A DNA stretch of 64,000 bases from Hydractinia symbiolongicarpus (taxonomy: Eukaryota; Cnidaria; Hydrozoa; Anthoathecata; Hydractiniidae), in the NCBI RefSeq assembly GCF_029227915.1, contig NC_079880.1, positions 6,884,001 to 6,948,000 of the forward strand, in the 5' to 3' direction. The position numbers and the translations under genes were made by a program. Below are positions 42,327 to 52,948 of the stretch, in pieces (the stretch's first letter is position 1; each line of letters begins with the position of its first letter). The notes below the pieces were generated by a model. That model did no database searches. It was not told where the DNA came from and worked only from the letters and a program-made list of their open reading frames with translations.

Positions 42327-42560
42327 CCCAGCCGGCACAAGACGTTTTAAAGACGCCTTTTCTGGAGCTTTTTTGCGCATGAGATATGCGCGCACCCGAA
42401 ATACGTCTTTTAAACGTCTTTAAAACGCATGTGTCAGACGCGCATTTTAAAGGCGTCTTTAATGCGTCTTTTTCAGGCACGGTCTTTTTCGTTTGTGATA
42501 AAAGACGTCTTTAAGACGTCTTTTTCGTGCATAATTAAGACGCGCATTTGAAAGACGCAA
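42327..42560. repeat. Left terminal inverted repeat and subterminal GACG/CGTC array
   Basis: After CCCAGCCGGC the end is packed with short motifs on both strands: AAGACG, CGTCTTT, ACGCGCATTT and two close AAGACGTCTTT palindromes near 42503-42522. Such arrays commonly hold transposase sites. That the THAP domain binds these motifs is inference. The same array, inverted, forms the right end of the nested copy (52020-52253). Confidence 0.75.
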
Positions 42561-43514
42561 AAAAGATCGAATAAAGACCGGTTTTTATTCGTGATATAAT
42601 TGGTCTACTATTTCTCCGCGGGTAACATGTTTAATTACTTCTTTCATGTAAAAATGATAATGCCAATAAAAAAAATATATCTCACAATAACTTGATTTTA
42701 AAAATTTGTATTGTATTAAAATAGCAGGGTAAATCTGTATTTATCATTCAAAAGAGTGATTAAAAAGTAAAAACCTTAATTATTACCCCCGTCTGTACAA
42801 TTTTAAATGTCTGAAGTGGCGGTAACTTTTAAACAAAACCAAGTCGAGAAAGGAAACCGGTTGGTTGCAGAAAGTAAGTTAAAATTGTTTTTGTTTTTAT
42901 TTGCATTATTCATCAAATGAGTTTCGGCAATATGGTAGCCCGATATAGAGCTGAGGCTTGTTTCTTCTTAAAATTGATCGTGTTTTTTCATGAGCACCAA
43001 AAAAGTTATCTTTTTATTTTGTGAAGCGAGTTTGGGGACTAAGAGCTATGGATCGTATGCAGTTAAGGTCATGTATATATATTTATTTTATTGTTTACTT
43101 TTTTTACTGTCAAAGCTAGTAGCTATGCTAGCTGCAACCCTGGAAAAATAGTGAAAAATATTTTTTTCCAGGGTTGTAGCTAGGTGTTTCTAGCCAGCTG
43201 GTGTAGCCATAAGTCTCATAGAGCTAAGTTTTACGTGCTATCTAAAGAGAAAATAGCTAGTCACAAAAGTTTATAGTTATACCAGCTAGCTAGCTAGCAA
43301 ACATTTATAGACGAATTTCAATGTTTACATTTTTCGGCACTTCTGCGCATGCGCGGCTTGCCGTAAAAATTGACAGGCAAAACATTAGCCGCGCCTTCGT
43401 GCTTTCATAAGGAAGTTATCGAAGAGGGAAGACGTGTTGTGATAGTTAGAGAGAAAAAACTTAAAAATTATTTAAAATATTCGTCGTAAACGTTGAAGTA
43501 CTGATTGTGGAAGG
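42561..43514. other. Noncoding 5' region of the transposon
   Basis: No convincing reading frame. It contains a hairpin (43129-43182), runs of AGCTAGCT near 43282-43300, and the likely promoter of the transposase just upstream of 43515. The part up to about 43309 is conserved in the nested copy (51285-52253, inverted), so it is probably needed for movement. Confidence 0.6.
43129..43182. repeat. Hairpin: inverted repeat around CAACCCTGG / CCAGGGTTG
   Basis: Arms of about 22-24 bases (TAGCTGCAACCCTGG... and ...CCAGGGTTGTAGCTA) around a short AT-rich loop. It is retained in the nested copy at about 51402-51462. It could be a small folded element inside the transposon or a cis structure. Function unknown. 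Confidence 0.7.
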
Positions 43515-45126
43515 ATGCCTGATAGTTGCTGTGTACCGAATTGTACGAACAGACGCAAGAAAGGCGATGGAAGTGGTGGTTTTTTTCGAATTCCTTCGAA
43601 GAAATACCCAGACGTCAGAAAAAGATGGTTGACTGCGATTGGCAGGTTGGATTGGCCAGAACAGCTAATTGGAAATGCTAAAGTATGCCATCTGCATTTC
43701 ACATCTGGTATGTATATTCATTTCTCTTGTCCATAAACGTTTGAAACTCCCTCTTCCCCCCTCTGGGTGAGGCCTCCCTGTCTCGTATTTACTACCGCAC
43801 TGAGATTCTTTCACTCCCAGTAAGTCAATGTTTTGCACATCTAGTCACTGTGAATATATGGAATATTCTATTCTTTTTGTAGGAAAAAAATCAAAGGACC
43901 CACTGAGCCCTGATTTTGTGCCATCAGTTTTCGACCGAATTGGGAAAAAAATGAGTGAGGAAAAAAAGAAAGAGAAACAGGATCGATTCCAACGTGCACG
44001 TCTGAGAGTTAAGCAGCGCTCAAATCTTCCTGTTGTGGAAGAGCCCAGTGAAGTTTTGGAACCAGAGGAGGAAGAGCTAAGCCGACAAGATATGGAGATT
44101 AAAAAATTAAAACAAAAAGTGACAGAAATAGAGAATGTTGTGAAAGAAAAAGAAAATAACATCAAGGAAGTGACTCGAAAATACTGTAGCATCCAAAATG
44201 AACTTGTCAACAGGATGGCTGATATCCATCAGTTAAAAAATAAAAACAATTTGTCAAGAAAATTCCAACTAAATTATGGACATTTGAAAAGTCACAAAAA
44301 TTATTTTTATTTTTATACTGGATTGGACCAAGCACGCTTCAACTGGGTATTTGCAATTATCAAAAATAAAATGAAACGTATCAGCAGAATATTGACACCG
44401 AAAGATCACCTTGTTGTTGTCCTGGTAAAATTGAAACTTGGCTTGTATAACAAAGATATTGCTTTCAGGTTTGGAATTACATGCAAAATGGTCACCAAAA
44501 TTTATCGAAGCTTGCTTAAAGTATTATCAAAATCTTTACTTTTTTTAATTGTGTGGCCTGAGAAGGAAGCTATACGTAAGCATATGCCGAAGTGTTTCAA
44601 AAAGTACCTAAGTTGTCGCTGCATCATTGACTGCACTGAGATATTCATACAACGTCCATTAAATCTCAATGCCAGAGCACAGACATGGTCTAATTACAAG
44701 AATACTAATACCATCAAGTATTTGGTTGCATGTTCTCCAACAGGAAGTGTTAGTTTCCTATCAGAAGGATGGGGAGGTAGAGTCTCTGATAAGGAAATAA
44801 CAATAAAAAGTGGTTTTTTGGATTTAGTCGAAAATGGAGATCTTGTTTTGGCTGATCGAGGATTCCTTATCGAGCAAGAGTTGGCAACACGAGGCGTGGT
44901 ATTAAAAATACCTGAATTTACCAGAGGGAAGGAACAAATGTCAGCAATGGATGTAGATCGATCTCGAAAAATAGCCAATGTTCGAATCCACATTGAGAGA
45001 GTTATTGGACGTTTGAGAAAGTTTGAAATTTTGAACACAACCATACCTATCACTCAAGTAGATTTATTGGACGATGTGTTTATCGTTATATGTGCTTTGG
45101 TGAACTTGAATAAAGGCATTATATAA
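43515..45126 (+). CDS. THAP-domain DDE transposase (ISL2EU type), two exons
   Basis: Cuts and pastes the element by DDE chemistry. Exon 1 is 43515-43707 (donor G|GTATGT). Exon 2 is 43883-45126 (acceptor TTTTTGTAG). The phases join exactly to give 478 residues without a stop. N-terminus: a THAP C2CH zinc finger (MPDSCCVPNC, the Trp of KRWLTAIGR, then CHLHF). Next come a charged coiled coil (about residues 130-175), a helix-turn-helix around KDIAFRFGITCKMVTKIY, and a DDE_Tnp_4 core with D314 (IIDCTE), D389 (ADRGF) and E436 (HIERVIGR). The start is the first ATG and lies at the usual THAP N-terminus. All metal-binding and catalytic residues are present, so it may be active. The gene runs convergently to the YqaJ gene, 91 bp away. 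Confidence 0.9.
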
Positions 45127-45217
45127 CATATATTATTACAGAGAATTTGATACTTCGCACACAACTAACATATTGTTATATTATATTACATATATTACTT
45201 TGATATAATGTGACACA

Positions 45218-47195
45218 CTATTTTTTTTTAATATTATTCTGACAGGTAGAACATAGCCAAGTTTTCGGTGCTCTTGTTATCTTCACACAAGAATAATGGA
45301 ACCATTCTATGTCACATGAGCCTAAATTGTCACAACCAATCATAGGTGGGAAGGATGGTCTTCTGCATATGCAATACACCTTTTCTTCATTTAGTAACTT
45401 GGGATCACTTTTCCGAGTGACAAGCTCTGGTAACAAAACCTTTTCGAATACAATGGCCAGTTTTTCACGAAGTTTCCGACAAAATGGTTCATTTTTTGTA
45501 ACCCTGATCAGAAAAGTATCATTTTCTTGCTTTCCTTGTGAAAAAACAAAGAAGTCACAATAATTCATTTTAGTTACTAACATTTGATGTTGTACTTGGA
45601 AGTAATAAGCATGATTTTTTTTGAATTTCCCAGCTTTATCAATGGGACAATTTTTATCGTTTCTCCATAGCTTCAAACTTTTTTTATATTTAAATGGGCA
45701 TTTGATCTCAACTAAACTCTGACCATGACATTTGCACTTCACTAATCCATCAGGGCTTGCTGCAAGATATGGAAAGTTTGGATCAATATGAAGTCCAGTT
45801 GTGACAACTTGGAGATCAACATGGTGTTGTTTGACATGTTGTTCATATACTGAACGAGCTCTATTCTCCATTCTTTTCCCATATCTTGTTGCAACAACGT
45901 CAACAGGCTCTTTATATTGCATGATGGTCTCAATAAACGTTTTTGTTTTTTTCAAATCTGAAGTGAAGGCAAGTTTTGAAACTGAAGCTGTTATTCGCCC
46001 AGCTCGATGTAGCATCCATTTGTCGCTAAGGCTTTGAGCTTCTGTGAATTTTTTCAAGTTTTCAAACTGTATATCAAAGCACGAGGATTTGTATTGATTG
46101 TAATTTTTTTGAGCAATGTTATTTATTTCTATTTCATTTTTATTTATGGCAGCGGAGTTGTATATGTATGTCAATGGTTCAGGAAGAATGTTTTTTTCAT
46201 TTTCATCCGCAGTTTCTGTTTCGCTATCATCATGGTGTGTTGTTTCACCTAAATCCAGACTTATATTTTTAAGTACAACTGCATCTGGAGCAATTTGACT
46301 GAGTGAAATCCACTGTTGTTTTTCCTCTTCTGCTACGAATTTCAAGGGATCCACTGATGTGAATCCTTTCAATTCACCTTCAAAAGGTTCGTCTATAGTA
46401 GGCAGGACTTCGCTTTTTTTTGGTCTTTTGAAGTTTATGTGCTTCAGAGGTGCAGGGTGTGCTCTTTTTCTAGATTTTTTCCATGAGCATAATTTGCTTG
46501 TGCAAGCTTTTTTGTTTAACTCCAATGTAGCACAAGCAACCAGTTTGAACAAAAGGGCAGCAACATGACTGCATGCCTGCATGACTGCGAGCCAAGGCTA
46601 AAAGTAAAAATTTTATTAGTCACTTCAAAAAGAAAAAAAATTGTTAGTGAAGAAGGAAAGCTAATGTGAATTTTTACCCAGCAACGCAGGTACAATTTGC
46701 TGAAAGTACCCATCCACTTGTGTGTAAAATGATCCATACATCATATAGTTTTTGCTTTTGTCCTTGTCTCTGACTAGGTAGTACGGAGGATTTAATGTAG
46801 CAAAATTCAACGTCTTTCAAGAGGTGGCAATAAACATCTTGAACATGCCCAGAAAGATAAAAGTTGTAAGCTTCTAAGGATTTATAAGCTTTCAAAGATT
46901 CATTTGTAAATTCACTGGGTGTATGGATGAGATAGACATACAAATCCATATGCGTAACATCGGGTAGCAATGATACATCGTCGCTCCAATCTTCTCCCTT
47001 CAGTGAAAAAGGGTCGCGTACGAGTGTTCCGTTGGCAAGCGTGAGTTTTTTTGAATAATGCTGTTTATCTTCACTTACTAATTTCGAGAAGTATTCGGTC
47101 GACATATTGGAAGTGAAGACCACGAGGCGGCCGCTTTCGTTTTGTCGCATTATACTCTGTACAACTCTTGGTCTGTGTTTATACCTCGCGTACAT
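45218..47195 (-). pseudogene. SWIM / YqaJ-type nuclease / PHD-finger protein, frameshifted
   Basis: Probable accessory nuclease of the transposon. The upstream exon ends at 46678 (donor GG|GTAAAA) and contains a SWIM half-site CTCVAG. The 80-bp intron is 46677-46598. The last exon is 46597-45218. It encodes CSHVAALLF (second SWIM half), a basic and acidic linker, then a YqaJ/lambda-exonuclease-like domain: HRAGRITAS, GKRMENRA, SPDGLV, VEIKCP, QVQHQ. A C-terminal PHD finger follows (CICRRP ... WFHYSC ... WLCSTC). Joining the exons puts CSHVAA out of frame. Three 8-bp units at 46565-46588 explain this, since removing one restores the SWIM motif. A donor at TGC|GTTG would be an in-frame but poor alternative. 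Start uncertain: candidate ATGs at 47195 and 47105, the latter (MSTEYF) favoured by protein style. Confidence 0.78.
46565..46588. repeat. Triple 8-bp tandem repeat at the SWIM exon start
   Basis: On the plus strand ATGACTGC, ATGCCTGC, ATGACTGC. Two units would keep the YqaJ gene in frame across the intron. Three shift it by 8 bp. Confidence 0.85.
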
Positions 47196-48052
47196 ATTTT
47201 GGGCTATTACCCACAAAAATTTCCAAGGCAAGGATATAAAAACGTCGCAGTTTAAACGCAGCTATTTAGTCAAACACAATGCAGGACTTGCTTACTCGCG
47301 TACTCCTGGTGTGTAGGCTTGTAAAGCCGAAGTAATGGTCGAGAATAAAAGCCCGCGATGGAGAATATCATTAAAATCTTAGTAACGGAGTTCATAATGG
47401 TAGTGCAAGTTTCGATCGAAAGGTTTGTTTACTTTTTAAGCGATTTAAAACGATCGTTTAATAAGCAATTACCCTATTTGTTTACTATCTTGCCTGCCAT
47501 TTTGCCTGTCGATTTGCGCAGAGGCTTGGGAACTGGTTATGTGACGTCACACGGAAATTCGTCTATAAGCCTTTTACACCCAAAAGCCACCACACCACCC
47601 ACACACAAACCCTGTTGATTCTGCGTGACTTGTACAATTGAATTTTTAAATTAAACAAAAGTATTTACATCACAAAAAGTACCTGTGTTTTAACAAAATT
47701 TCCAAATTAAGATTATTTGAAAGTCATACAAAATACAGAGAAGTATTTGTGACATCTTGCAGCTATTTCTTACGGCAAAATGACATATACTTTGCCGGTC
47801 ACAGACACGTTTCTGTAACTTGACCTGAACTAAAAGCTGACGTTTCTTAAAAATTATTTAACTAAATATTTTATTAAGAACATTGATGAATAAATCTTAA
47901 CATCTTAAATAAGTTTTGTAACTATGACTTTAGAGTGGATCTGTCTGTCCTTAATGGAAATTGTCAAGCTAGTTTAAATTTTATCCACAGGCTAGCTATA
48001 TTTTTAACTAACATTACATCAATTTTAGCTAAGCATTAAATTTATTTCAGAA
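47196..48052. promoter_or_regulatory. Divergent promoter region between YqaJ and DUF4806-like genes
   Basis: About 860 bp between two genes transcribed away from each other, so it should hold both promoters and the 5' leader of the right-hand gene. A perfect CRE-type TGACGTCA palindrome sits at 47542-47549. TTTATTTCAG just before the 48053 ATG looks like a splice acceptor, implying a 5' UTR intron. The part from about 47567 is retained in the nested copy. Frames here (47107-47316, 47358-47618) have no recognisable domain. Confidence 0.5.
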
Positions 48053-49498
48053 ATGGATAAGTCAAAGAGGCGGAATGAACGACGGAGGTTGTAGCAAAAA
48101 GTTGAGGAGTTTTTAAGGCAGGAGGATAGCGAAAGTAGTGATGACATGTTAGATGATACATCAGAAATTGAAAGTCAACCACAATTTGATAGCTCCCCAG
48201 ACATGTCAGTTGACATAAACAAAGAAGAAAGTTCCGCATCTTCCTTTTTTTCTTTTGAAGAGGATGTTGTAGAGCCAACTTTACAAGATAATCTTGCTAG
48301 CTGGGCCACTAAGTACCAATTAGGTAGAGATTCCCTTAATGACCTTCTATTCATTTTAAGAAAATCAGGACTTGATCTTCCGAAAGACAGCCGAACTTTG
48401 CTCAAAACCCCTCGAACTGTACAAAATGTTGTTTTTAATAGTACGAACAGCTACTGTTATTTAGGAATTAAAAGTTCATTAATTCAAGCTGTCACATTTA
48501 TCAATGATCAAATCGATACACTTGAATTGCTGGTTAATATTGATGGAGTCCCATTGTGTAAGTCAACAAACTCTCAGTTCTGGCCAATTCTTGGTTCTGT
48601 TAAGGATACCAGTTATGTCTTCCCTATCGCTTTGTTTTATGGGAACACAAAACCTACATCTGTTCGTGAATTTCTTTCTGACTTTATCAATGAAGTTGAA
48701 AACTTAACACGTGATGGTGTAAATTTTGAAAATCAACATTTTATGTTTGCAGTAAGTGTTGTTATAACATTTAGCTTACTCGTTTTTTGTCTTTTTTTTC
48801 AAAAACTAAAATAATTTACCATTTTAGAAACTCCAGCCACAACAACAGTGACAACGATGTATCCCCATACTGTGGCACAAACATAAATCGTAAGCAAACT
48901 CATGCTATAACAGTGTATAAACATATTTTTAACCTAAATTTTGCTCTCGCTAAACCAGATTATGTCAAACATAAAAATAGCCATATATTTGATAAAACTT
49001 GCGGCAATTCCGTCTTGATTATGCCATGAATAGTTTTTTGTGACTTTCACTAATTCTTTAATCCGTGTTTTTTCTCAGAAAACATAAGAGAAATATTGGA
49101 ACGCCAGGAGCGACACGAACGTAAGTTACACTGTACACTATAACTTGTTTAGTTCTCTCATTCGCCAAATTTAATTCTCGCGAAATTTAAGAAATAGTTA
49201 ATTTTTTATTGGCGAAAAAATTTTCCCTCAAAGTAACTCAGTGTATCAACGTGTATGAGAGTGTATGAACAAAGATAGTACCAATGATTATTATTTCTCC
49301 TTTTGCTTAGGAAGCATTAACTTAGTCTTGGAAAGACAAAATAAAATTCTCAAGGCCATTTTTAAACTTACCGAAAAGATAAACAGTTTAAGTGGTGGTG
49401 AAGTAGGAGAGTCGGGTGCTTTTTTGGCCAATGACAACGAAGAGGAGCTGAACCAACTGGAAGGTTCACTTAATGTGGAAGAATCTGTGAAGGACATG

Positions 49499-49930
49499 CC
49501 CAGCCGGCAAAAAAACGTCTTTAAGACGTCTTTAAGACGCATTTTCGTGCGTCTTTTTGGCGTCTTATTTTGGTCTTAAATGTCCGCTTTCCTGACGTCT
49601 TTTTTCGTGCGTCTTCACGACGTCTTTTCCATGCGTCGTAAAGACGTCTTTTTTTAAAGTTTTTAAGACGTCTTCCAAATGCGTTTTAAAGACATCTTTC
49701 AAATGCGTCTTAAATGCGTCTTTTCTAGGTCTTGAATGTCCGCTTTTCCGACGTCTTTATGGCGTCTTTTTGTGCGTCTTAAAGACGTCTTTTCGCAGTC
49801 TTAAAGACGTCTTTGTAATGCTTTTTAAAGACGTTTTTTTAAATGCGTCTTAAGTGCGTCTTTTATAGGTCTTAAATGTTTGCATCTTTTTTGTGCGTCT
49901 TTTTTAGTGGCAAATAAGACGTAAACTCTA
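49499..49930. repeat. Subterminal CGTC/GACG array of the nested copy
   Basis: Dense array of CGTCTTT, AAGACGTCTTT and GTGCGTCTT. It is the inverted counterpart of 53385-53791 with scattered differences. Confidence 0.75.
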
Positions 49931-50545
49931 AATAAAGTCATTCTAGAAAGCTGTTCAAACGACCTTTGTCCTTAGAGGGGTTAGAAATGCAGTAAAACTT
50001 TATAACTTTATCTTTTTGTAATATTTTCTTTAAAATCATAAATATCATAAATAATTCTACATTACCAACAAATTTACAATAATTTTATTCACAGCAGTTA
50101 AACATTAGTATTTGCTCAAATTAGTTAGTTACTACACGTTTTTCTTTTTATGAGAACCTAGTTTAAAAGAACGTTGAGGCTTAGTACTCAGTCTGAATTC
50201 CCCCATAGATTAAGGACCAAATAATGTGAGTCTAGAATCGCTAATTATATTCGAATACTTACAAGTTAAAATACCGTAGTTTTTCTAAATATAAAAATAA
50301 TTATTTTCACGCGTTAATAATTAAAGGAAAATAAAATAGAAACTGGAACGAAACTAAACACGCGTTAATAAAAGGCAAAAAATTTATAAGCCCGGAAAAT
50401 AAGAATTTTTTTCAAATTATATTATCTGCCTTATGTTATAGAAATACTGTGACCAAACATAATTTGTTTTTTTACTTTTTTTATAAATCTTGTTAGAAGA
50501 ACAAACTGAAAAACAATAACAAAAATATTAAATATTTCATTCTGG
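49931..50545. other. Noncoding 3' region of the nested copy
   Basis: AT-rich, no gene. It corresponds to the inverted 52949-53384, but holds about 190 bp (50345-50540) that the host element lacks next to its DUF4806-like stop codon. Confidence 0.6.
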
Positions 50546-50787
50546 CTGGTTTGCTTTTTGGCGACCGGCACCGCCCTTTTGATCAGGGGCGTTTTTTAGC
50601 TTTATTGCAATTTGATTGCGCACATCGTTCTCCGTGGCTGCAGGGTACTTTCGTGCAATAGCATCTAAAAAAAAAAAGAAAAAAAAAAGAAGATTGTGAG
50701 ATTTATTTTTCTTATTTTAATTCTAAAATTTGAAATAGGCAACTTTTTGTTGCAACCTCCGTCGTTCATTCCGCCTCTTTGACTTAT
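50546..50787 (-). pseudogene. DUF4806-like gene remnant: codons 1-13 fused to last exon
   Basis: On the minus strand the gene starts MDKSKRRNERRRLQQKV. This preserves CAA where the host copy has a TAG stop. It then breaks into intron sequence (GCCTATTTCAAATTTTAG) and reaches the last exon (ARKYPAATENDVRNQI ... NQPE, stop at about 50546). All middle exons are missing. The break shares TTG between the two sides. Confidence 0.8.
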
Positions 50788-52019
50788 CCATTTCTGAAAT
50801 AAATTTAATGCTTAGCTAAAATTGATGTAATGTTAGTTAAAAATATAGCCAGCCTGTGAATAAAATTTAAACTAGCTTGACAATTTCCATTAAGTACAGA
50901 CAGATCCACTCTAAAGTTATAGTTACAAGACCTATTTAAGAAAGTGAAGATTTATTCATCAATGTTCTTAATAAAATATTTAGTTAAATAATTTTTAAGA
51001 AACGTCAGTTTTTAGTTCAGGTCAAGTTACAGAAACGTGTCTGTGACCGGCAAAGTATATGTCATTTTCCCTTAAGAAATAGCTGCAAGATATCACAAAT
51101 ATTTCTCTGCATTTTGTATGACTTTCTAATAATCTTAATTTGGAAATTTTATTAAGACACAGGTACTTTTTGTGATGTAAATACTTTTGTTTAATTTTAA
51201 AATTCAATTGTACAAGTCACGCAGAATCAACAGGGTTTGTGTGTGGGTGGCGTGGTGGCTTTTGGGTGTAAAAGGCTTACAAATGTTTGCTAGCTAGCTG
51301 GTATAACTATAAACTTTTGTGACTAGGTATTTCCTCTTTAGATAGCATCTAAAACTTGGCTTTATGAGACTTATGGTTACACTACCTGGCTAGAAACACC
51401 TAGCTACAACCCTGGAAAAAAATATTTTTCACTATTTTTTCAGGGTTGCAGCTAGCATAGCTACTAGCTTTAACAGTAAAAAAAGTAAACAAGAAAATAA
51501 ATATATATACATGACCTTAACTGTATACGATCCATAGCTCTTAGTCCCCAAACTCGCTTCACAAAATAAAAAGATAACTTTTTTGGTGCTCATGAAAAAA
51601 CACGATCAGTTTTAAGAAGAAACAAGCCTCAGCTCATTGGGCTACCATATTGCCAGAACTCATTTGATGAATAATGCAAATAAAAACAAAAACAATTTTA
51701 ACTTACTCTCTGCAATCAACCGGTTTCCTTTCTCGACTTGGTTTTGTTTAAAAGTTACCGCCACTTCAGACGTTTAAAATTGTACAGACGGGGGTAATAA
51801 TTAAGTTTTTTACTCTTTAATCACTCTTTTGAATGATAAATACAGATTTACTCTGTTATTTTAATACAATAAAAGTTTTTAAAATCAAGTTATTGTAAGA
51901 TATATTTTTTTTATTGGCATTATCGTTTTTACATGAAAGAAGTAATTAAACATGTTACCCGCGGAGAAATAGTAGACCAATTATATCACGAATAAAAACC
52001 GGTCTTTTCTCGATCTTTT
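50788..52019. other. Noncoding body of the nested copy
   Basis: Inverted copy of host 47567-48052 (up to about 51283) followed by the inverted copy of host 42561-43309. The fusion is near 51283-51290 (TTTACACCC side to AAATGTTTGC side). It includes the hairpin at about 51402-51462. The 61-codon frame at 51022-51207 has no domain. Confidence 0.65.
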
Positions 52020-52948
52020 TTGCGTCTTTCAAATGCGCGTCTTAATTATGCTCGAAAAAGACGTCTTAAAGACGTCTTTTATCACAAACGAAAAAGACCG
52101 TGCCTGAAAAAGACGCATTAAAGACGCTTTTAAAATGCGCGTCTGACACATGCGTTTTAAAGACGTTTAAAAGACGTATTTCGGGTGCGCGCATATTTCG
52201 TGCGCAAAAAAGCTCCAGAAAAGGCGTCTTTAAAACGTCTTGTGCCGGCTGGGTGGTATGCTGCATTACATTTACTTGCTATGTTTGCGAAAAACTGATA
52301 CACAACATTAAAGAATTTCGGAAGCTCTTCTACAGTTTCTTTTTCCATAATCTCCTTTTTTTCTGGTCTTTTTTTGGTGCCCTAGTACTCGTTAATCAAA
52401 TATTTTTAAGGCGCAAAGAGGTTAGTTGATTTCTTCTTTACTTAGATTCAGCGTATTCGGAATATTGGTGGGTCCGACTATAAGGATGCCGTCAAACAAA
52501 CACTTAGCCGGTACGGATAGCTACTATTCACTGTACAATATGATTTTTGTTCTTTTACACCGATCGTCAATTGTCAGAAATCTTGCATATCAAATAAAAA
52601 ATTAGAATTTAATGGCAATTTATTTCCTTTTTGTAGACTTTTCACTATAAACTTTCTTTGCCAATGCAACTTGCGAGGAAAGAATGGAAAGATAGCAATA
52701 ACAGAGAAAAAAATTTTCCAAATAATCGTCGGTGAGTGCTTTTGGCTTTGCCTATTTCAAATTTTAGAATTAAAATAAAAAAAATCTCACAATTGTCTTT
52801 TTTTTTCTTCTTTTTTTCAGACTCTATTGCACGAAAGTACCCTGCAGCCACGGAGAAGGATGTGCGCAATCAAATAGCAATAAAGCTAAAAAACGCCCCT
52901 GATCAAAAGGGCGGTGCCGGTCGCCAAAAAGCAAACCAGCCAGAATGA

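Larger units (their letters stand above)
49499..52253 (-). mobile_element. Nested non-autonomous ISL2EU derivative, 2755 bp
   Basis: Inverted relative to its host element: its right end (CCCAGCCGGCAAAAAAACG) is at 49499 and its left end (CTTGTGCCGGCTGGG) at 52253. Flanking TG duplications lie at 49497-49498 and 52254-52255. Excising it with one TG restores the open frame GAC ATG GTA TGC of exon 4. Reading backward it joins host-equivalent 42327-43309 to 47567-48104 and then to 52748-53791. The transposase, YqaJ gene and most of the DUF4806-like gene are deleted. It keeps both termini, so it could have been moved by a transposase in trans. Confidence 0.88.
48053..52948 (+). pseudogene. DUF4806-like transposon gene, seven exons, broken
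   Basis: Third gene of the element; function unknown. Exons from splice signals and phase: 48053-48751, 48828-48889, 49079-49120, 49311-49498 plus 52256-52420 (split by the nested element), 52446-52510, 52637-52731, 52820-52948. Exon 1 has a basic start (MDKSKRRNERRR), an acidic stretch and an NIDGVPLCKS...QFWPIL block. Exons 2-4 give a coiled region (REILERQERHER). Exons 5-7 give NIGGSDYKDAVKQTL, LRGKNGKIAITEKKIFQII and ARKYPAATEKDVRNQI...LKNAPDQ, which match the DUF4806 pattern I know. Breaks: TAG at codon 14 (48092-48094), incompatible phase between exons 1 and 2 (probably a lost exon), and the 2.75-kb insertion in exon 4. Phases from exon 2 to the stop all agree. Confidence 0.75.

Noticed and set aside
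43845-44210. 121-codon minus-strand frame opposite the transposase coiled coil
   Set aside because: Ser/Phe-rich antisense of a Lys/Glu-rich coiled coil, a typical artefact.
46116-46298. Plus-strand frames across 45309-46568
   Set aside because: Antisense to the YqaJ exon, with no start context or domain.
42327-52253. Reading 42327-52253 and 49499-53791 as two overlapping transposons
   Set aside because: The target duplications (AT outside, TG inside) and the restored exon 4 frame show a nested, inverted insertion.
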